DNA of 28,284 nucleotides, taken from positions 1 through 28,284 of the forward strand of contig JAYMTJ010000104.1 of the NCBI GenBank assembly GCA_036897525.1. Direction: 5' to 3'. The first letter of the stretch is position 1. Every line of letters begins with the position of its first letter. This document shows, in pieces, positions 1 through 11,036 of this stretch. The notes beneath the pieces are model-generated. The model saw nothing but the letters and a program-made list of their open reading frames with translations. It searched no databases and was not told the origin of the DNA. A program made the translations under genes and the position numbers. The stretch comes from Pelargonium x hortorum (Eukaryota; Streptophyta; Magnoliopsida; Geraniales; Geraniaceae).

Positions 1-44
1 TAAAGTTGAACCCCCTCTTAGCAATCCTAGACTACGTATTTTAT

Positions 45-69
45 ACTAAAAAATTCCGTGGATTCTTTA
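45..69 (+). repeat. Dispersed short repeat, copy 1
   Basis: An A run followed by TTCCGT and GGATTCTTTA recurs at 14676-14697, with one extra A between the two blocks and a slightly shorter A run in the second copy. The two blocks are 11 and 10 matching bases. With a gap allowed, such a match is somewhat unlikely by chance in 28 kb. The repeat has no known identity. Confidence 0.35.
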
Positions 70-224
70 GTAAATACGAATATGCTTTTAGAATTTTTAT
101 TAGCCTTGTAGATGAAAGGGGGACTCATTAAGAACTACCTCATGCTGTGTACTTTATACATCTTCGGTATCCTTAACCTTAGAGCAAAAACCACTGACCA
201 AAGCAATTGGTAGACGGAAGGAAA

Positions 225-246
225 CCCTAAAAGAATTCTTTTAGGG
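225..246. repeat. 22-bp perfect palindrome
   Basis: The half-site CCCTAAAAGAA (225-235) is followed at once by its exact reverse complement (236-246), giving a fully symmetric site centred on GAATTC with no mismatch. At this base composition about 0.02 such sites are expected in a window of this length. The right arm is also the 5' arm of a second small hairpin (AGGGCT 243-248 with AGCCCT 255-260), so a transcript could form one fold or the other. No gene follows, so a regulatory role is only a guess. Confidence 0.8.
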
Positions 247-260
247 CTAAAGTAAGCCCT
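243..260 (+). other. Small hairpin overlapping the palindrome
   Basis: AGGGCT (243-248) pairs with AGCCCT (255-260) over a 6-base loop. It shares AGGG with the right arm of the palindrome at 225-246, so the two structures are mutually exclusive. By itself a 6-bp stem is common by chance. Confidence 0.35.
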
Positions 261-1621
261 GGATATTTATAAATACGAACGAGCTCTTTCTTAAAAAATA
301 GAAAAATTGAAAGCTATAAAGAGGCTCGAGAAGTAAAGACCCCTCGAAAAAAACGTTTTAGTAAGAGCCTATGTATCAGCGCGCGGGTAACCCGACAAGA
401 CCAAGTACCTGCCAAAGGACTCTCTAGATATTCCCAATTTATAGCACCCCTTTGATTAGTCTAAGAAATTGTAGGTTATCAAAAAAGAAACTTTAGGGCT
501 TGTTTACTTTCTAAAAAGAAGCTCCGTTCCTAATATATACTATTAAAGTAAGGGCTCTAATTCTTTCTTGTATTATATAGTCAGATACCTATGCCGATTA
601 AAGTCTAGTATATCCCCTAAAAAGCACCGTTAAAAAGCTAGCTAAGCTTACATTAGTTTTATCTCAGAATCTATATTCCTAAAAGTTCTGCTAAACTACA
701 AGAATTTATAATACCTAAAAGACTGAACTTAAATGCCAAACTTCGGAAAATCTTTTACTTGTTACTTAACAAAAGCAAGAAAACTTTTTGTAGACCCAAA
801 TTACTGCAACCTGGCTACCGGTGGCCCCTCCTTAATCAATCTTATTCTAAGAACTCGTTTGTGACTAAAACAAATATGAATCGTGAAACCTACAAAGTTA
901 AAGAAAACCAACTGCTCTAAGATTAGGGATCCCTCTCATAAAATTTGTAATTTCTCGAAATTGCTTCAAGATCTAGGGTATTTGCTCAGGAAAGAGTTAA
1001 GTACCCTTTAGGAACTCCTAGTATTAGGATATTTATAATACTTACAACCTATGAATAGTATAAAATTCCTTTTTCCAAAGCCAAGCACAGGGACGTTCCC
1101 CATAGAAAAGCGGCATAAGTAAAGTAGGCTATCAATATTTCTTATTAGACACACGTACGCTAGTTTTCCACCAACAATTAAGGCTATGATCACACAGCTT
1201 TGGTGCTATTCTCTAATTCTTCCTAAAAAACAAGTAGACTCTACTCAAAAATAGATTTTCTTCTCAAGCGGTTTTCTTTAAGGTCAGTTTGGAATTGACA
1301 AATATATGATGGTAATACCTACTGAAATGTGGATATACTGCTAGTTATGGCTTATATTTCTTTTGTATCTCATATCTTGTTTTATAGTTTATATTGCACT
1401 TAATGTGGAGCAAATTAGAGTCGGTGCTTTTACTGCCTATTGAGTTCCTGCAAGGCAAGAGTGTCTTTTCAGGTAAATATTGCTTCTAGCCTTTATTTTA
1501 TTAACTGAGTAAGAATAATCCAGTTACGATTTATGGGAAATAAAGAATGTATTAGTAATATAATAAGACTTGAACAGGGTATATTTACATACTGTAAATT
1601 CCTTGAGTTACTGTGATACTA

Positions 1622-1649
1622 ATTTGAGTTCATTTATATGAACTTGAAT
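1622..1649 (+). other. Hairpin with a 4-base loop
   Basis: The arms ATTTGAGTTCAT (1622-1633) and ATGAACTTGAAT (1638-1649) pair over 12 positions around the loop TTAT. Ten pairs are Watson-Crick and two adjacent ones would be G-U in plus-strand RNA. The core GTTCAT/ATGAAC is perfect. There is no T tract after it, so it does not look like an intrinsic terminator. Organellar transcripts often end at such stems, but no gene lies upstream. Confidence 0.45.
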
Positions 1650-2445
1650 CCAAAAGGAGTCCTAAGAAGTTGGGTATGCGCGCTTGTTACCTGGGCGCTC
1701 TGTGCCTGTACTGTTTTCGGGGCTTTAATCTAGTTTTCAGTATAAGTGAGTGAGTAGTTGTGAATCATATAAACCAAACGTAGAAAGCCGATTAAGAATA
1801 AGGAGACATTATGCGCTCGGTAATCTAAAGGTGAGGAATAACTACAATCTGAAGAAAAAAAAAAAGTAGTATCTTCCGAGTATATGTATTTACAAAGAAT
1901 TCCTGCTTATATGAAAGCAATCCCTTTATAAAGAAAGACAATTGCCTTCACAAACTCTAGCTGCTCGCTTTTTAGTAAGAATAGGTGGTATACTGCGCGA
2001 AAGTCTTCACTTGATAAAAACTCTATTTAATAAAAATGGAGGCAGCCGCTACTTATTCTAAATCATCTTACTTTTTCAGTATTTAATAGGGGTCAAATCC
2101 ATCTTATTGGGAACACTTGTCCAGAAGACTTCGAGAGTATAGTCCTCGCTGCAGGGCAATAGGAAGCGTTAATTTGAAAGGAATAACGGCAATTCAATTT
2201 AATTACAATACATAGGATAAGAGGAACTGTATTTCTAGGATATAGAGTACCTTCTAAAGGCGAATTTGAGGTCAACCAAGAAACTCGGATACTTGAGGAG
2301 TTTTGAGAGACATTATCCCTTAATAGATGAATAAGATTAGTTTAGACAAAAGGGTTTAAGGGTACAGAAATTTCTGTAGTTAGTTGAGTCGCATCCGATG
2401 CAGTTACCGGACTCTTATAGGACACCTTATAGTAGGTATATGGGG

Positions 2446-2467
2446 CCTCTTTAGAATTCTCAGGAGG
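2446..2467. repeat. Imperfect 22-bp palindrome centred on AGAATTCT
   Basis: CCTC at 2446-2449 mirrors GAGG at 2464-2467 around a perfect 8-bp AGAATTCT core. Nine of the eleven mirrored positions are Watson-Crick, one would be G-U and one is a mismatch. It has the same length and the same central GAATTC as the perfect palindrome at 225-246, but the arms differ. Confidence 0.4.
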
Positions 2468-2700
2468 GCTCCACTACACAAATTAGACTTATGAAGCAAG
2501 ATAGACTCAGTATTTGCCCCGGGTAGGGCACAAATAAAGGAAGTCTTTTCATACAACAGTTTAATATAGGAGAAACTTGCGTAAATATCATATCATACTA
2601 AGCAGGCAAAGTAAGATATAGATTCTCTTGTAAGTGTAACAAGCTCTTGCAAACTGCTAATAGAAACGAGCCAAGGAGTTCTTTTAAGCGGATATAGCAA

Positions 2701-3480
2701 TAAAGGATAACATAAATAGGATAATTGTTGCTTTTGGATTCTTTGTATTGCTAGGAACCAGTATTCTGTTGCTGTGTAGTAAGACGGACCCGATAGAAGG
2801 TTTATTCTTTCTTTGTTTCCTAACCGAACTCATAATCTCTTTGTCTTAGTTCTGGGCTTTAGTTCTTGAGATTCCTAGGATAAACTAACCAAAACCAATA
2901 ACTCTCTAGCTCTGTAAGCTAATACTCCTAATGAATTCCTCTCTATTTCGGTGAAAGCTGTTTCTTGTTGTACTAACCCTAAACTAAAACCCTCTCTTGT
3001 CTTCTTAATTACTTAATGGTAATGAGTAAAGCAGTCCTTGAAAAGCCGGTAACTAGTCTAATGGAGGATTTCATACCTTTGAAAAGCTGGCTAACATTGC
3101 TGGTAAATAATTCTAATCTAAAAGACTTATTCTCTAGTTTATGATAGTGAAATGAACAAAGTAAACAGCCTTTTTTTTTCATGGTTGGGATTGATTGTTC
3201 TGAATCTAAGGCAAAGACAGTAATCTAAATAGACAGGCATTCTTTTCCTTAGTTTTGCTAATGTCTTTGTTGTTGACACAGAATACATATTTCTTTTTCT
3301 TTGTTGAGCGAGCCTAAGGAATCAGAACAATTCTTAAACAAAATAGCTCTCTTAAACACCAAACCGAACTCTAACGCCTCTCTCTCTTAGGACCAAATCT
3401 GTATAGCTGACAATTTTGAAGTCAATTCAAACCCTTAACTTGGGTGTAATTACTTATAAAGAGCATTAAAAAAGCATGAG
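2701..3480. other. Gene-free sequence with sparse CpG
   Basis: No frame or RNA gene is seen. CpG is scarcer here (about 8 in 2701-3420, against over 20 expected) than at the left edge. A 9-base T run lies at 3171-3179. The texture resembles 10.25-10.6 kb and 22.7-25.8 kb, and a similar word (ACATTGC-Y-GGTAAA) occurs here near 3094 and again near 10525. This may be chance. Confidence 0.5.
3038..3095 (+). repeat. Local imperfect direct duplication
   Basis: TTGAAAAGCCGGTAAC at 3038-3053 recurs as TTGAAAAGCTGGCTAAC at 3079-3095, about 41 bases downstream, with one substitution and one inserted base. Its core GAAAAGCTGGCT appears once more at 5010-5021. Closeness makes a local duplication plausible, but the unit is short. 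Confidence 0.4.
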
Positions 3481-3495
3481 AGATGCCTTGCATTA

Positions 3496-3534
3496 TATAG
3501 TATAGTATAGTATAGTATAGTATAGTATAGTATA
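3496..3534 (+). repeat. TATAG microsatellite, about 7.8 units
   Basis: Seven perfect TATAG units followed by TATA. This is the only clear perfect tandem array in the window. The lack of any divergence between units points to recent slippage. Confidence 0.97.
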
Positions 3535-3711
3535 TGAGAAGTCTCTATTAGCAGGGTTGGGATTAGTTTCGTTAGAACAATTTCGATGGATGCGGTAGAT
3601 TTCTAGTTAGTACAAGCTACAAAAGACCGATTTCTCAAAATTTTGCATGTTAATAAGTGAGAGTCAAATTACTATATCCTACAAGGGATTCCCCACCTCT
3701 TTTCTTTCTTA

Positions 3712-3826
3712 GGGAGAGTAGGTTTTCTTAGTGTTATTGAATTCAAGTTATAGTCAAGAATTTCTTCTTTGCTAGAACAAGTTTCTTTTCGTGGAAGTTC
3801 GTAGGTTCGAATCCGTTTCTCTTTCG
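3712..3826 (+). pseudogene. Possible eroded tRNA (Ser/Tyr/Asn-like 3' end)
   Basis: GGTTCGAATCC at 3804-3814 is the full consensus of a tRNA T loop (internal promoter box B), and the longer word CGTAGGTTCGAATCC matches the 3' part of plant-type organellar tRNA-Tyr and tRNA-Asn as I remember them. GGGAGAG at 3712-3718 could pair with CTCTTTC at 3819-3825 (two G-U pairs), like a tRNA-Ser or tRNA-Tyr acceptor stem, with G3826 as discriminator. Against an intact gene: the span of 115 bases is too long, only the two inner pairs of the T stem form, and I find no convincing D or anticodon stem. It could be a decayed tRNA, a tRNA-like recombination scar, or chance. Confidence 0.2.
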
Positions 3827-3839
3827 TTTATGTTGGAAG

Positions 3840-6800
3840 GAGTCTAATAACAGAATACAGATTGTCTAGAGGTTTATTGAAATGGGATTTATGTTCTAGT
3901 TGTAGCTCAAGATTCTTTATTAGTAGTAGAATGTTTTCTATTTTATAAAGGCCTCTAAAACCACTTGTCCTAACCGAAACAAAAGAAAGAAATTCCACTT
4001 CTGCTAATAAGGACTATCCTAAAAAAGATACTAGGAAAACCCATGTTGAGTAGTCTCAGACAGTTATCAAAAAATGAAAGTTAATTTAAGGGAACTCCCT
4101 TTATTAGAATGAAAGAAACAGAGAATAGCATCCCGCGGTTAATCGAAAGTAAAGAGTAGATAGAAACGGGGATTCCTTGTTGAGTTAATAAAAGCCTTGA
4201 ACTAGGTAAAAGCACGGCAATACTCTTTTACTTGCATAGCCTTTGCCGAAATACAGGATTAGACCTTATCTTATTAAGGTACAATTGACTTCTATAATCT
4301 ATAACAAGTGGGTTACACCTTTTCGAAATACAAAAGCATACTTTGATATGGTAATAGGACCCTTGCCGTCCAGTAAAGCGAACTCCTTTTACTTCTTATA
4401 AATTCTAATATATATCCCGATCCCAAAGCAAAGGAGCATCCACGAGACTTCTTCTAATTAAAGTAAAGATAATCAAAGAAACCTATAACTAGGATTCAAA
4501 AATACAAATGGAAGGGCAAGCTCTTATTCCTTATAGAACCTGACTAGCTTCTAAATAACTCGTACAAACTAACAACAGAAAAAATGCCTCTTTTAGACAC
4601 TGGTAGAGAACTCCTCGCTTACTTAACTTAATATATTTGTACTGGAAATCCATAAACAAAGAGCACCTTATATAACGTATACTCTTCCTTCTTGAAAACC
4701 CGACTTGAACCCTATACTATAGCAGGAAACAGATTCTTAGTTAAGATTGCATTAGATTAGGAAAGCTGGAGTCGGCAAACCCTTATTCGAATTCCTGTTT
4801 AGAGATTCGAAAGAGGAGTTTAAACTTTATTATTTTATATAGTTACATATTATACATATTAAGTCAATACCCAAATATCCAAGCTACCTAGTTTATGTAC
4901 CCTGCAATCCTTTGTACATTTTGAAACTTTTTTTTGATAACTTCCGACTTCAAAACTGTAAAGAAAAAGCTTTCCATTTGCTAGAACCTATTTTCTGAGA
5001 CACCAACAGGAAAAGCTGGCTTTTAGCTTACCTTAAGGCTCCACTTAAGATTAACAGCTTCTAATTGTGTGTGTTTTTTCGCCTGTTAACTCTTCTAAAA
5101 AACCAGCTTGTCAAAAAAGATTCTAAACTCCAGGAAATAAATCCTTTCTATAACTTCCTATAAATAATAGAACCTCTAAATCTAAATACCAAACCTATTT
5201 GAGTGCCCTAAAGGAAAACTTCCTCTATGATATGAGGCATACTTTGAGAATCAATTTGTATGCTTGTAAAAGGCCTATATCTTGGATTTACCTATTCGAA
5301 CTCACTTGTAAGGAAATCCTTCTTTAGACCCTTTTACTTCTGCCCTAAATCATAGAGAGCTTGCTTTTGCCTTTTGTTTTCTCTTGTAAAAACGAATTCC
5401 TACTATTTTGTATATCAGGGTTCTACAAATCAACTTTCAAAATAACCTTAGAACCCATAACAAAGAACTGCAAAAGGCTTTTTGTACTCTATATTTATAT
5501 ATAGGAAAACTCCTTACTTATACGCGGCTATCTATATTCAACAAAAAAAAGGAAATCTGGAAAATGTCTAGAGACAAATTCAGTGTTAGAGTCTTCGTTT
5601 TTGAAACGGATACCCCCTTATTAACCCACAGAGAGCGCCTTACTTGAATTGTTGAACCTAACCTTTTAAACTAAAAAGAGTTCTAATAGCAAGCAAGAAA
5701 GAGGTCCCAATAACAGCTACGCCTTAATGTAGAAAATTCGGTTTTACTCTTGTCAAAATATTCTTATTATTTGGCTCTAGTTGTTACTGATAAAGATTTG
5801 AATATTTTATAGTATTATAACTTGATTTAGGCTCTAGGGAACTTTAGTTATGGAATTCCTTACCAGCGACTTCTTTTCTATCTTATGAATCAATTTCCTT
5901 TGGAAAACTCTTATTATCTTATTAAATGAAACTAACAAGAGGGAAATTCCAGCTAGTTGTACTTACAAAAAAACAAAACCTACTGAAAGGAATTTTACTT
6001 TATATATAGTTATAGTCCACTTTTTTGTCCTGGAACACCTGTAAATACAACGGCTATAACTTAATAACCCACTGGAAACTCGATTCTCTACATATCCACT
6101 TATTTCCGGAACATCCTTGATTATCTTACCCGGAAACCAACCTACAAGAAACAATGGAACACAAATAAGACCTTTACTTACCAGAAACAGATTACTTTAG
6201 CTTGACTTTCCTTGCTGTAACTACGACGAGAATATGAAAACATACTTTACTTCTATTTTGAACTAGTTAATTAAATTAAGAGGACTCTTATTATCTTAAC
6301 TTAAAGACCCTATTCCCGGATCCTGTTTGAGAAATCTTCAATATCAGAAGTAAGCCCGAGTTCTTTGTGTTATAGATTACTAATACTTTAAAACGTCTCC
6401 CTCTTGTCTCTTGTCAAGAGAGTGTAGTATTATAAATTAGTGTATAGAAAAAACCAAAGCTTGCTCAGTAATTTTGAGATACTTGTAAGGGATTACAGAG
6501 ATAGTTTTTGCGACTTTTCCTTATTTATTGTGCTCAATTTAGTCAGAATTGCTAAGGAGCCTTCTTCAAAAAAGTTTAAAAACAGGAATACATAAGTTTT
6601 TTTGTCAATGAACAAGGACAGTTCTATATTATATATCGTAATATTTCTTTATTCTCACTTTAAAGACTAAAATATTTTATTAAGCCATGAATGTCTTAAG
6701 CTTGTAAAATTAACGGGGGTTAAACTTTTTTAAAAGAGCTTCCTGCGCCTAAGTTACTCTACCAGCATCCCGGGGTTTTTGAGCGTTCTGCGTGTTGAGG

Positions 6801-7900
6801 ATAAAAATTCAGTAATTAAGGTGTATTTTTTTTAGTTTTGCCAGCCTTTGATAACAAATTTAGAAGTGATTGCTCTCCTTTTTTTATCTAGAGTATAACT
6901 TTGCTCTGGTCTTCAAATTGCCTCTCATACCACACAAAAAAAAGCAGGAATAGCAGCTAACTCTCAAAATAAAAGGCCTATTCAGAGACTACCTTTCTTT
7001 GCTAAGCTAACTACTTATTTTATACTTAGGTTTTTTCCATATGAAGTTAAACTATTTCCTAGATGCTATACCTTTTTTTATAAGACTCCTAGCAGTTCCG
7101 AGATATTTGTAAGATACAAAAGCACTATTATTAATATTAAGGTTCCGATTGTATGAACAAGGAGAAACAAGCGAAGCGATCTAGCTGTCTAAATATCTTG
7201 CTAAAGAGGGATGTCTTTACGAAAGCAAAAGTATAAATGGGTTTTAGATCAAAAATAACAATTAGCTACAAAAAAAATAGGGAGCTCCCACTAAGCGTAA
7301 AAACTTCATTTTACACAATTTATGTAGTTATGTAGTAATATAGTCTAATTCGGTGAAGTAGGACAAAAAGCTTTTATAAAGCTATTGATGAGATGCAATG
7401 CCCCTGCAGTCTTGAGTCTCTAATTTAGAAAGGGAAGAAAAAGTGAAATATCAATAACCGCAAATCAAACTCTTATAGTACCCATTGAAGCTGGAATCCG
7501 GAATACCTTGAAATCCAAATGCTAATGAAATGAAAGCCCTGTCGGTAAAGGAAGTACTTACTCTTTAGGAGCCTTCCTTATTAACTGATTAACAACTAGG
7601 AAATCCTCTAAACACTACTAGCCGCTAAGCTAATGGAAATTCATTACCTTTAACAACTCATCAGAACTATATATAAATCCCGCATTTTCTTGGATACCGG
7701 TCAATCTTATGTACTGGAATCTTTACCTGTAAAGGTTTCTAATAACAGATAAACAGATTCTTTTAGAGTATATCAGGTCTAAATGATAAGTTGTACTAGG
7801 AGATGAAGAGAAGCGCAGGCATACAAGATCATTAAATGAGTGGATTAGTGGTTGGAGAAGCTTTTCCCTAGTTAGTTTATAAGTTCCTTAGAGTTTGGAG
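3840..7900. other. Gene-free AT-rich sequence
   Basis: Nothing recognised over 4 kb. The only frames of 60-79 codons start at a rare TTG (5408-5647) or lie on the minus strand without recognisable content (5963-6154). Small symmetric sites are present, such as CCTTAAGG (5031-5038) and GGGAGCTCCC (7280-7289), at about the frequency expected by chance. The word TTATGGAATTCCTTA near 5850 recurs near 13470, which is also within chance for a 15-mer. Confidence 0.6.
6407..6421. repeat. 15-base inverted repeat with 1-base centre
   Basis: TCTCTTG (6407-6413) and CAAGAGA (6415-6421) are exact reverse complements around a single T. An extra CTCTTG copy sits just upstream (6401-6406). It is too tight to form a normal hairpin loop without opening the inner pairs. 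Confidence 0.5.
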
Positions 7901-9180
7901 TAAGTTGAGGGTTCCTCCTTGGCTGGAACAGCTGAAACTGCCTAGTCCCTGGGGAATGGTAAGACTAAGGGCTTTCGGTCACGCAAGAATTTATACAGTT
8001 TTTTTAGTTAGGAAAGCCTATGATAGTGTAACGGTGTCTAGATCAGTGATGAGAAATAGAAGTGTGTCAGAATTCGAGAGTCCAGAGTTATGAGTTCCGA
8101 AAAGATCTCTATTGTACATTTTATAAAGACAAAAGTTCTAGGGCTAAGGGATAATCTCTTGTTTCCTGGCTTTCTAGGTTTCCAATTCCAACGAACCAAT
8201 AGATTGTAAAATTGTGCGGCTTTGCTTAGTCAAACTTGTATAATAGAAAACTAACTTTAGACTAGGAAGTTATATCTCAGTAATCTTTCTGGGACTTAAC
8301 GAAGAAAAAACAGGTGGAGTAAACAAATTCTATTATTAACAAGGCAATCCCGAGTCTTTTCTAGATGTTTCTTAGAATTCTTTATCAAAGAAGCTCTAAT
8401 TAAATGACATAGAAAGGAATCTAATCAAGCTTAAACTCTGTTAGTTGAATCTATTCTAATGGTTGGTAACTAGGCTTTTTTACTTATCTATATATAGTAG
8501 ATATTGTAGATCCAAATTCTAGTTCAGAGCACGGTAATAGCTAATTGTAAATAAAATGCAGGAAAAGGTGTGACTTTTTTTTTTAATCTGCCGTAGGAAT
8601 TTCCTATAGTGAGAATCCTCAGTCTTCCTAACGGGCTCTAGTATGAGATAACAATTATACCATTATACTAAGACGCTCTAACAAAATAATACTTTAAAAT
8701 TATGCATAACCCACTAAGAGCTTGTCAGTGTACCTGTAACTAGCGGCTTCTTTATCTTGCCGCTGGGTAGTAGCAACTCTTATGGAAGGAGAAATTCTTG
8801 GATATATAGATTTAACAACTGTTGTAATAGGAAGTTCGAAGAATTCTAACATGAGGCCTTTGGTATTTCTAACTTTAATTGTACTATCGGGATTCCTGGG
8901 TACTTGAGTTTAAAAAAGGCTTTCTTTTCAAAAGGGTTTCTTCAGTATGTATAGACAAGGTCTTCTCTTGTATCCTTTATACTAACAGCCCCAGGGTTTG
9001 TTCTTGTTCTGCTTAATCCAAATTAGATAATACTTCAATCTCAGATTGATAAATCTCAAACTTCTGCTACAAGAAAAAAAAACATATTCTGATTGGCGGG
9101 GTCTATCTACAAAGTAGAATTTGATAAAACTAAAAAAGGTACAAGGTCAGCATAGGTTAGAGGTTAAATCCTATTGTTTT
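7901..9180. other. Gene-free AT-rich sequence
   Basis: A 62-codon frame at 7905-8093 opens only with TTG and has no recognisable domain. A 10-base T run lies at 8575-8584, and a small inverted repeat TAGGAA-T-TTCCTA at 8594-8606. No RNA gene or promoter is identified. Confidence 0.6.
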
Positions 9181-9191
9181 GTCTAATCTAA

Positions 9192-9233
9192 ATAGGGTTT
9201 TTTTCATAGGTAAAGCGTGTTTACCTACCCTAT
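9192..9233 (+). other. Bulged 14-bp hairpin
   Basis: The outer stem ATAGGGT (9192-9198) pairs with ACCCTAT (9227-9233). The inner stem AGGTAAA (9208-9214) pairs with TTTACCT (9220-9226). The two stems stack directly on the 3' side and are separated on the 5' side by a 9-base bulge TTTTTTCAT. The loop is A/T-poor (GCGTG). CATAGG (9205-9210) with CCTATG (9229-9234) offers an alternative pairing. This is among the strongest predicted folds in the window, but there is no gene beside it. Confidence 0.55.
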
Positions 9234-10250
9234 GGTAAGATACTGAACAGGGCTTGTTATTAGTAGTAAGTGAATTCAGATTAAATTCTATAAGATATCG
9301 CGGAGTAAGACTAAAGCTTTATTTCTTTTTAAACGAGGGCTCAGAAGTTCTTTCAGTCCTATAAAGGCTTCTCTGACTCCAAAAATGTAATGTATTGAAT
9401 AGAATTAGAGTTTATATCAGCAAAAGTTTAAGAGGAGTTCTCACTATGAAAGGTCTTCCTAAGGTCCTATAATTTCAAGTTACTCTGAAGTAGTTGCAAC
9501 AAACAAATTACAGGCACAAAAAAAGGGAAAGCTTCAATAAAATTATGAGTAAAACTTATCGAGTAGTCCGTCTTTTGCTCAAAAAAACTCAGTTAAGATA
9601 AAATCAGAATTTTCTTTTTAATTACTTTAATTAAGTCAGGGTATTGGCGAATGTATATACTCAGAAAGTCATGCGATAACTCTCCCTGTTTAGTGCAGTG
9701 CAGAACACCTATAACAAGCCCTTTTCTTAAACCAAAATTCTAGTTTGCTTAGGCTTAGAGAAGAGCTCTCGGCAGAGGTCTTCCTTTTCGCTCTTGGGTA
9801 ATAGCTTATATAAGGCCGGCTCAAGTTAAGCAAAAACAGGTTTACGAATAAGAAGTTGCGAGTTTCTTACTAAGAGGTTCTTAATGGCTCTAATTATTCT
9901 AAACTCATTTCTTTTCACTGCAAGAAATTGACTTACTATTTATATAAGTATAAGTTCTTTCAAACCCTCAATTTTTTTGCAGCTCTTTTTTTATTTATAG
10001 AAATTGATGGAATCGCAGGAGTTGATATTGCTTTACCTCTGTAAACTTAGAATTGTTCTAATGCAAAGCGAGGAATACACACTTCTTATTGACTTCTGTG
10101 GCTTTTACTCTCATACCCTCTCTATTAGGTACTAAACTCTAACTCTTGATAAGACTTCTAGCTTTATTAGTCTTTAAGCTGGCAATTGAAGAACTTATAG
10201 ACCTGTTCGTTGAATTGAAAGCAAGCAGTATCTATTTCAACTCTAAGAAG
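9234..10250. other. Gene-free AT-rich sequence
   Basis: No frame above 60 codons on either strand and no RNA gene recognised. The tract holds several GAATTC-like and AAGG/CCTT words of the kind scattered through the whole window. Confidence 0.6.
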
Positions 10251-10620
10251 GAAGGGAACTCGGCCAATAGCCAGTGCTGCAGATGGAACGTTTATGATGG
10301 GACTGGGACTTGATTGACAGTAAAGGTGTTTAAGATATATATGTTGCTTTGCTAATGAAACCTGTAATTGACGGAAACCTTAAAGAAGGTGTATCTGCTG
10401 TCGATAGCTATTGCAGTTGTTAATTGATAGCAAGCCAAGTCAAGATCTCTGTCAGTTCCAGCTCGGTCTTTTGCTTGAGAGTTTAGTAATCTCTGAATTG
10501 TTGCTTTGTTGTAGCTCTCTAATGACATTGCCGGTAAAGTATTTATTGGGACTGTCGCTAATGATAAAAAGGTGATAGCAAGCTAAGGAAACTGAATACA
10601 GAATAACATAAACAGAGTTC
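10251..10620. other. Patch with short duplicated words
   Basis: GATAGCAAGC-Y-AAG occurs at 10426-10439 and 10574-10587, and GGGACT, TTGCTTTG and GCTAATGA are each repeated within a few hundred bases. A short plus-strand stretch around 10350-10420 reads without stop for 29 codons, but no family is recognisable. The patch has longer alternating G/T-rich runs than its flanks, and may be a separate piece of DNA. Confidence 0.3.
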
Positions 10621-10850
10621 TATACTAACTCGATATCCAAATTAGCGTACGGGTCCTGTTCTAAAAGAGAGATAAAGATCTTTTTTTCATTAGTAACAAG
10701 TAGTGGTTTCATAGTAATGTTTAGAATTACCTCCTATCCCCCTAAGCTTTTAGACTTAGGCCTTTCGTGTGGGGTACCTCTAGTCTCTAGAAGGGGTCCC
10801 TTTTTAGCTAATAGTATTTGCCTTGTTGTTCCCACTGATATAAAGACCTT

Positions 10851-11036
10851 ATGGCTTTTCCTTTACTAGCGTATCTGTTTATGACTGTAGATATATCTAT
10901 TCAAAACCTTTTTACAGGGAGTACTTATCCCTTAGCTATAAATAAGCTTTTGATTAGCAAAAGGCCCCGTTGGTACCCTTATAACGCAGTTAAGCATAAA
11001 GCGCGTTTTTTTTTTCTAATAATTAAGTTACAGTAG
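10851..11036 (+). CDS. Small frame with hydrophobic start, unrecognised
   Basis: ATG start, 61 residues. The first 20 residues (MAFPLLAYLFMTVDISIQNL) are largely apolar, and the second half is basic with RPRWYPYN near residues 43-50 and an apolar tail. That arrangement would fit a tiny membrane peptide. No domain, no ribosome binding site and no neighbouring gene support it. One frame of this size is expected by chance, so I regard it as probably not a gene. Confidence 0.1.
   Translation: MAFPLLAYLFMTVDISIQNLFTGSTYPLAINKLLISKRPRWYPYNAVKHKARFFFLIIKLQ

Larger units (their letters stand above)
1..2700. other. Gene-free AT-rich sequence
   Basis: No reading frame longer than about 61 codons and no recognisable RNA gene. 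CpG is close to expectation at the left edge: 16 CpG in the first 600 bases against about 19 expected at this composition. A small CpG cluster lies at 379-388. An 11-base A run lies at 1855-1865. Internal structure (palindromes at 225-246 and 2446-2467, hairpin at 1622-1649) is listed separately. The frames on the minus strand at 1008-1193 and 2093-2275 have no recognisable content and look like chance. Confidence 0.7.

Noticed and set aside
5408-5647. 79-codon plus-strand frame
   Set aside because: Opens only at TTG, has no recognisable domain, and is within chance length for this composition.
7400-7410. CCCCTGCAG as half of a fungal PstI palindrome
   Set aside because: Only one half is present, and the second CTGCAG that defines that element is missing.
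7905-8093. 62-codon plus-strand frame
   Set aside because: TTG start and no domain. The protein-like composition alone is not evidence.
10771-10806. AAGGG-GT-CCCTTTTT as an intrinsic terminator
   Set aside because: The loop would be only two bases, and there is no gene upstream to terminate.
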